The notes under the pieces were generated by a model. The model was not told the origin of the DNA and searched no databases. It saw nothing but the letters and a program-made list of their open reading frames with translations. 8,730 nucleotides of DNA from positions 1 through 8,730 of the forward strand of contig JAFAPL010000645.1 of assembly GCA_019247135.1 (NCBI GenBank). Reading direction: 5' to 3'. Positions 5,527 to 8,730 of this stretch are shown here, one piece after another (position 1 is the stretch's first letter; each line of letters starts with the position of its first letter). The position numbers and the translations under genes were made by a program. Source of the DNA: Chloroflexota bacterium (GTDB taxonomy: Bacteria > Chloroflexota > UBA6077 > CF-72).

Positions 5527-5540
5527 GAAACATGTGTTTC
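5527..5540. promoter_or_regulatory. Operator-like dyad GAAACA-TG-TGTTTC
   Basis: Perfect 6-bp inverted arms separated by 2 nt. The loop is too small for a stable RNA hairpin, so a DNA-binding dimer site is the more natural reading. It sits between the flp2 terminator and the flp3 promoter candidate. It may be chance. Confidence 0.25.
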
Positions 5541-5611
5541 AGAGGAGGTTGAGGGAACCGGAGCGCCTTTGCAATCCGTTCTGCTGACCCGAGATTTGAG
5601 CTAAACGGCGC

Positions 5612-5656
5612 CATACACACCCACTTACGCGGGCTTTACCTCCACTCCGTAGATTC
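5612..5656 (+). promoter_or_regulatory. Candidate PhoB-type promoter upstream of flp3
   Basis: CTTAC-N5-CTTTAC (5624-5639) has TTAC at 5625 and 5636, 11 bp apart. TAGATT (5650-5655) starts exactly 10 nt after the repeat. It aligns without gaps to the flp1 element at 4754-4798, the core 19 nt matching at 15 positions. It would give a leader of about 40 nt to the flp3 start, allowing flp3-tadV-tadE-tadG to be transcribed independently of flp1-flp2. Confidence 0.42.
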
Positions 5657-5701
5657 GACGAAACACACCAAGGATCTCAGGAACGGGAGTCTCTCGCCTG
5701 C

Positions 5702-5878
5702 ATGCAACGCCTACAGCATTTTGTTTCCAATGACGACGGCCAGGACGTGGCCGAGTACGGCCTGCTGATGGCCGGTGTTGGACTTGTGGTCCTCGTAGGT
5801 GCAACCTCGCTTGGAACGAATCTGCATGTCTGGATGGGCGTCCTCGCCGCCGAGATAAGCAGCCACGTCGGAGCTTAG
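5702..5878 (+). CDS. flp: Flp-type pilin 3, divergent
   Basis: Prepilin of 58 aa, the same length as the other two but only 29 of 58 residues identical to pilin 1. The leader again ends in DDG and cleavage is inferred at G13|Q14; the mature protein starts QDVAEYGLLM, keeping Glu+5 and Tyr+6. The GLVVLVG helix core is conserved, whereas the tail differs (TNLHVW, then VLAAEISSHVGA). It may be a minor or alternative pilin. GGGAG at 5685-5689 is a rather distant ribosome site. The gene ends 2 nt before the prepilin peptidase start, and its last codons contain that gene's GGAG ribosome site (5870-5873), so the two are probably translated from one message. Confidence 0.9.
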   Translation: MQRLQHFVSNDDGQDVAEYGLLMAGVGLVVLVGATSLGTNLHVWMGVLAAEISSHVGA

Positions 5879-5880
5879 GC

Positions 5881-6381
5881 ATGCAGTTTTCAGCATCCGG
5901 TCTCCTGCCTGGCATCGCGGTTATCGCCGCTGGCATCGCGCTCCTAACGGACGTTCGATCACGCCGGATTCCCAACTGGCTGACCGGCAGCACGCTGCTG
6001 ATCGGCCTGATCGCGAACATCTACGTCGCTGGCGTCCAGGGCGGACTCGCATCTCTGCAGGGCGCGGCGCTCGGGCTCGCGATCTTACTACCGTTCTACA
6101 TCTTCCGAACCATGGGCGCCGGCGACGTGAAGCTCCTGGCAGCGTTCGGTGCAGTCCTCGGGCCTCAGATGCTGATCGGGGTCGCCGTTTTCGCTTCGAT
6201 CGTGGGCGGCATCCAGGCGCTGTTTGTGCTCCGCCGAGTGGGCCGCCTGAGTCTGACAGTCCACCAGTTGTTTTTCATGCGAGTCTTGCCCACGCGGAGC
6301 GGAGCAAAGGCACCCTACGCCGTGGCCCTCGCGAGTGGGCTATGCATCGCACTGGCGCACCCGCTGTTGCTCACCTTCTGA
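5881..6381 (+). CDS. tadV: Prepilin peptidase, TadV/CpaA type
   Basis: Membrane aspartyl protease of 166 aa (A24 family, short form without the N-terminal methylase region) that cleaves Flp prepilin and TadE leaders at the cytoplasmic face. The two catalytic Asp are visible: D24 in TDVRSRRIPNW and D82 in the GAGDVK motif. KAPYAVAL (143-150) matches the conserved late motif of the family. Hydrophobic segments lie at about 7-23, 37-51, 58-75, 85-118 and 144-166. It starts 2 nt after flp3 and ends 3 nt before tadE. Its substrates in this window are the three pilins and TadE, all with a G|Q site. Confidence 0.93.
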   Translation: MQFSASGLLPGIAVIAAGIALLTDVRSRRIPNWLTGSTLLIGLIANIYVAGVQGGLASLQGAALGLAILLPFYIFRTMGAGDVKLLAAFGAVLGPQMLIGVAVFASIVGGIQALFVLRRVGRLSLTVHQLFFMRVLPTRSGAKAPYAVALASGLCIALAHPLLLTF

Positions 6382-6384
6382 GAG

Positions 6385-7089
6385 ATGCGCGTGCATACTG
6401 CTCCTGCTCCCCGTCCAGCCGCGCGACTTCGCGGGCAGGCCATGGTCGAATTTGGTCTGATCGGGCTGCTGTTCGTACTGATGCTCTTCGGCATCGTCGA
6501 CTTCGGCATGCTGCTCAACGGCTGGATCAACGTCAGCACCGGCTCCGCGGCGGGCGCGCGCTGGGCGGCGCTTGGCAATTACGTGAATGACACGACGTCG
6601 CCCACGGTGGCGGGTATCTATTCACAAGCCAGGGCGTCGTCGATCGTGCCCGGCTTGAGCTCATCCAACATCAAGGTCATCGTCACCTATACCAGCTCCA
6701 GCGGCGCCTACGGCCCGACGACGTACTGCCGTGGCTACACGAAGGTGGTGAGGGACGGAACGACGACGCCGGTCGTCACGCTCACACCGCCCGCCGTGCC
6801 GACGTACCAGTATGACCCGCTGGACCCGAATGGCAATAAAGTCCAGCTGAACGGCGCAAATGTGGTGTGCGCGGGCGAGCCGTCCGGCGTCAACCCACCC
6901 GACAGCACCACGACTCCTGCCGCGACGCCCGGGTCCGGCGACAGCATCAGCGTCATCGTGATTGCGGATACCTACGAAATCATCACTCCGCTGGTGCGGC
7001 CGTTCTTCGGTTGCTCGACGACACAGCAGCACTGCTATGTCCCACTCACCAGCTCCACCACGATGCGCTACGAAGGGAGCGTCGTGTGA
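6385..7089 (+). CDS. tadE: TadE-like pseudopilin
   Basis: Minor pilin-like protein of the Tad machinery, 234 aa. The N-terminus RLRGQAMVEFGLI carries a processing site G17|Q18 with Glu at +5, the same geometry as the Flp pilins. One hydrophobic segment follows (about 19-44). The exported part includes a Thr/Pro-rich stretch (about 127-190) and four Cys. The closing segment, with SVIVIADTYEIITPLVRPFFG, resembles the usual TadE ending. It is somewhat longer than typical TadE proteins because of the Thr/Pro-rich insertion. The start follows the tadV stop by 3 nt with only a weak AGAG ribosome site, suggesting translational coupling. Its stop overlaps the next start by one base (TGATG). Confidence 0.88.
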   Translation: MRVHTAPAPRPAARLRGQAMVEFGLIGLLFVLMLFGIVDFGMLLNGWINVSTGSAAGARWAALGNYVNDTTSPTVAGIYSQARASSIVPGLSSSNIKVIVTYTSSSGAYGPTTYCRGYTKVVRDGTTTPVVTLTPPAVPTYQYDPLDPNGNKVQLNGANVVCAGEPSGVNPPDSTTTPAATPGSGDSISVIVIADTYEIITPLVRPFFGCSTTQQHCYVPLTSSTTMRYEGSVV

Positions 7090-8315
7090 TGCGCCGCACC
7101 AACGCTCGGCGACAGCCCGCCCAAACGCTCGCCGTGATGGCCGTGGTGATCGTCGCCATCGTCGGTGCCGTGGCCTTCGTGGTTGACCTCGGCTTCCAGA
7201 TGGAGACACGCCGCGAGCTCCAGAATGCCGCGGACGCCGGCGCCCTCGCCGGAGTCGCACTCCTGCCTGATGATCAGGCGGGAGCCATCCAGCAGGCGAC
7301 GACGTTTGCGTATCAGGGCTCCAACGCGTCCATTACTGACCGCATCTGTGGTCCGGTGGCCAGTCCGCTGCCTGATACGGGCGCGTCCGCTCCGGCCGCG
7401 CACCCGAACGTCTATGCCAAGGCCACGCCGGGTCAGAAATCAGTGAGCGGGGGCAACGTCTACACGATGACAGTGACGATGGAATGCACTGCCCAGTTCT
7501 CATTCGGCCGCATTCTGGATCTCAGTACGGCGCCGATCAGGGCCAGCGCCACGGCCGCCAAAGGCTCGCCCAAATATGTCACTTGCCCGTTCCCGATGGT
7601 CGTGTACGACTCCGATGGTGACCCATCCAATGGACTCCAGGACGCGCCGTGGGACGGCTCCCAGACGTACCAGGTGGGTCAGTATTACCCGATGTACATG
7701 AAGGGCGACAACAGCTCCGACTCCAACAGCGGTGCGCTCGACGTGGGCAGCGGCGCAAACGCGATCCGAGCTGCGATCTCGAACACTTGCCAAGGTCCAA
7801 TCGTCATGGACAGCGGCTGTCCGTCCGGAGTGCAGGCGCCCTGCGCAACGACGAAGCCTGGTGTCATGTCCGGCCCCATTGAACAGGGTCTCTCACGGTC
7901 GACCGCGCGCTATCCAAATGGTCGTATGCAGTCGTGTGGCTCTGGTCCGTACTGTCCGGGCCAGGCGCTCGCCTCTTCGCTCAACAACATCAGCTTGCCC
8001 GGCGGGTCTTCGATCAGCATGACGGCCGACTACTCGTGTGCGCAGCAATTCTCAGACGTCGTCAATCCAGACGGTACTGTCAAAAACGGTCAGGCGAATT
8101 CGCCGTGCCTGGCGAGCGTGCCGATCACCAACGCCTACATCAGCCAGAACGGGCCAGTCAGCGCGCACATCGAGGGCTACGCCATGGTGTTTCTCGCGGC
8201 GTATCAAAAATCCGGCGAGATTCTCGCCGTCCAGTTTGTCAAAAACGTGGAGGTGCAAGCCGACATCTCCGCGTACAACCCGCTCGGCTCCATCGTCATC
8301 CGACTGATTGGCTGA
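7089..8315 (+). CDS. tadG: TadG-like pilus-assembly protein
   Basis: Protein of 408 aa with the Tad/TadG-like N-terminal domain: one membrane helix (about 13-35), then VDLGFQMETRRELQNAADAGALAGVALL, summarised here by its key pattern VDLG...LQNAADAGALAG. TadG-type proteins are accessory or minor envelope components of Tad pili. The exported remainder has ten Cys and is rich in Ser, Gly and Pro; no VWA metal site (DxSxS) was found, unlike long TadG proteins. The usual RGQ before the helix is RQPAQ, so prepilin processing is not expected. The start at 7089 is preferred to the in-frame start at 6867, which would run inside tadE. It has AAGGGAG at 7073-7079 and overlaps the tadE stop by 1 nt. Confidence 0.85.
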   Translation: MRRTNARRQPAQTLAVMAVVIVAIVGAVAFVVDLGFQMETRRELQNAADAGALAGVALLPDDQAGAIQQATTFAYQGSNASITDRICGPVASPLPDTGASAPAAHPNVYAKATPGQKSVSGGNVYTMTVTMECTAQFSFGRILDLSTAPIRASATAAKGSPKYVTCPFPMVVYDSDGDPSNGLQDAPWDGSQTYQVGQYYPMYMKGDNSSDSNSGALDVGSGANAIRAAISNTCQGPIVMDSGCPSGVQAPCATTKPGVMSGPIEQGLSRSTARYPNGRMQSCGSGPYCPGQALASSLNNISLPGGSSISMTADYSCAQQFSDVVNPDGTVKNGQANSPCLASVPITNAYISQNGPVSAHIEGYAMVFLAAYQKSGEILAVQFVKNVEVQADISAYNPLGSIVIRLIG

Positions 8316-8343
8316 TGCCACATTCAATTTTCGCGAACACCAC

Positions 8344-8349
8344 AAGGAG
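8344..8349 (+). promoter_or_regulatory. Ribosome binding site for cpaB
   Basis: AAGGAG lies 6 nt before the ATG at 8356 and 9 nt before the ATG at 8359; both are workable, so the start is uncertain by one codon. The gap from the tadG-like stop is only 40 nt with no terminator visible. Confidence 0.55.
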
Positions 8350-8355
8350 AGGTGC

Positions 8356-8730
8356 ATGATGAATCGACCCACGCCTGCGCGCAAACGCCGCGGTCTGCGG
8401 CTGTTGATCGCTGTGGCGCTGGCGGCTACTGCCGCCGGAGGCGTGCATATGTACGCGTCTTCGCTCCAGGACCAGGTGGCTGCTCAAGTGCCGCCGGCCC
8501 TGGCTGCTCAGGAGACAACCGCAAGCGTGCTGATTGCCAGGTCAGACGTGCCCGCGAATGTTCCGCTCAGCCCTGACCTGTTCGAGGTCAAGAGCCTGCC
8601 GCAGGACGCGGTGGCGCCCGGCGCAGTGAACACTCCGGACCAGCTCACCGGCAAAGTGCTCGCGAACCCGATGAGCTCGGGTGAACAGCTCGTCGCCACT
8701 CGACTGGTCAATCCCAGCGCCTCGCCGCTC
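8356..8730 (+). CDS. cpaB: CpaB/RcpC family Flp pilus assembly protein (N-terminal part)
   Basis: First 125 residues of a gene that continues past the window. A basic N-terminus (RKRRGLR) precedes one membrane helix (about 14-36). A linker rich in Ala and Gln then leads to a SAF-type domain from about 57: VLIARSDVPANVPL, then a PLSPDLFEVKSLP segment, then LTGKVLANPMSSGEQLVATRLV. This is the characteristic CpaB/RcpC arrangement. CpaB proteins work in the periplasm or outer envelope with the pilus secretion channel. Its place directly after tadG fits Tad loci, and the ATPase and platform genes would be expected downstream. Confidence 0.88.
   Translation, partial: MMNRPTPARKRRGLRLLIAVALAATAAGGVHMYASSLQDQVAAQVPPALAAQETTASVLIARSDVPANVPLSPDLFEVKSLPQDAVAPGAVNTPDQLTGKVLANPMSSGEQLVATRLVNPSASPL

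Noticed and set aside
5543..5548. Perfect AGGAGG between flp2 and flp3
   Set aside because: No start codon follows at a useful distance. The TTG at 5549 abuts it and opens only 12 codons unrelated to pilins. Probably chance or decay.
6867..7088. Upstream extension of the TadG-like frame
   Set aside because: It overlaps the tadE coding region in another frame and reads as Arg/His-rich nonsense; the TadG-like domain starts at 7089 with a good ribosome site.
1..8730. CRISPR arrays, tRNA or rRNA genes, insertion sequences
   Set aside because: No regularly spaced repeats, no tRNA cloverleaf or rRNA signatures and no transposase were seen; the only long repeats are the two pilin genes.

Overview
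The window is GC-rich bacterial DNA with compact genes and clear Shine-Dalgarno sites. It carries the start of a Tad/Flp (type IVc) pilus locus, preceded by two carbohydrate-active genes and an OmpR/PhoB-type response regulator. The short Flp pilins, the TadE with an RGQ-A-M-V-E-F processing site, the TadG-like protein and the order flp-flp-flp-tadV-tadE-tadG-cpaB would fit Chloroflexota or another soil or terrestrial lineage. That assignment is an impression from protein style only; no phylogenetic marker gene is present.

Layout: (1) 45-2750 (+), a membrane family-2 glycosyltransferase resembling cellulose synthase, fused to an extracytoplasmic GH26-like hydrolase domain. (2) 2698-3810 (-), a secreted stand-alone GH26-like protein that is convergent with gene 1, overlaps its end by 53 bp and is paralogous to its C-terminal domain. 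(3) 3811-3980, a divergent intergenic region with a -10-like site for gene 2, several GTTAC/GTAAC words and a nested inverted repeat in the leader of gene 3. (4) 3981-4718 (+), a response regulator with no kinase beside it. (5) 4963-5878, three Flp pilin genes, each exactly 58 codons, separated by structured intergenic DNA. (6) 5881-8315, tadV (prepilin peptidase), tadE and a tadG-like gene, tightly packed or overlapping. (7) 8356 to the window end, the N-terminal part of cpaB/rcpC.

How the parts may work together: the pilins, TadE and the prepilin peptidase form a substrate-enzyme set, since all three pilins and TadE share a G|Q site with Glu at +5. CpaB would begin the secretion-channel part of the locus, with the ATPase and platform genes presumably beyond the window. 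Gene 1 would make and perhaps trim a surface polysaccharide, and gene 2 would act on a related glycan outside the cell.

The most interesting regulatory signal is a pair of matching 45-nt elements (30/45 identical, ungapped) upstream of flp1 and flp3. Each has a TTAC-N7-TTAC direct repeat with 11-bp period, placed exactly 10 nt before a TAnATT -10-like hexamer. That is the architecture of PhoB-type activated promoters, and an OmpR/PhoB-family regulator is encoded immediately upstream. Flp2 has no such element. It follows flp1 behind strong hairpins and is itself followed by a terminator-like hairpin, suggesting that pilin dosage is set separately from the assembly genes. No tRNA, rRNA, CRISPR array or insertion sequence was seen.
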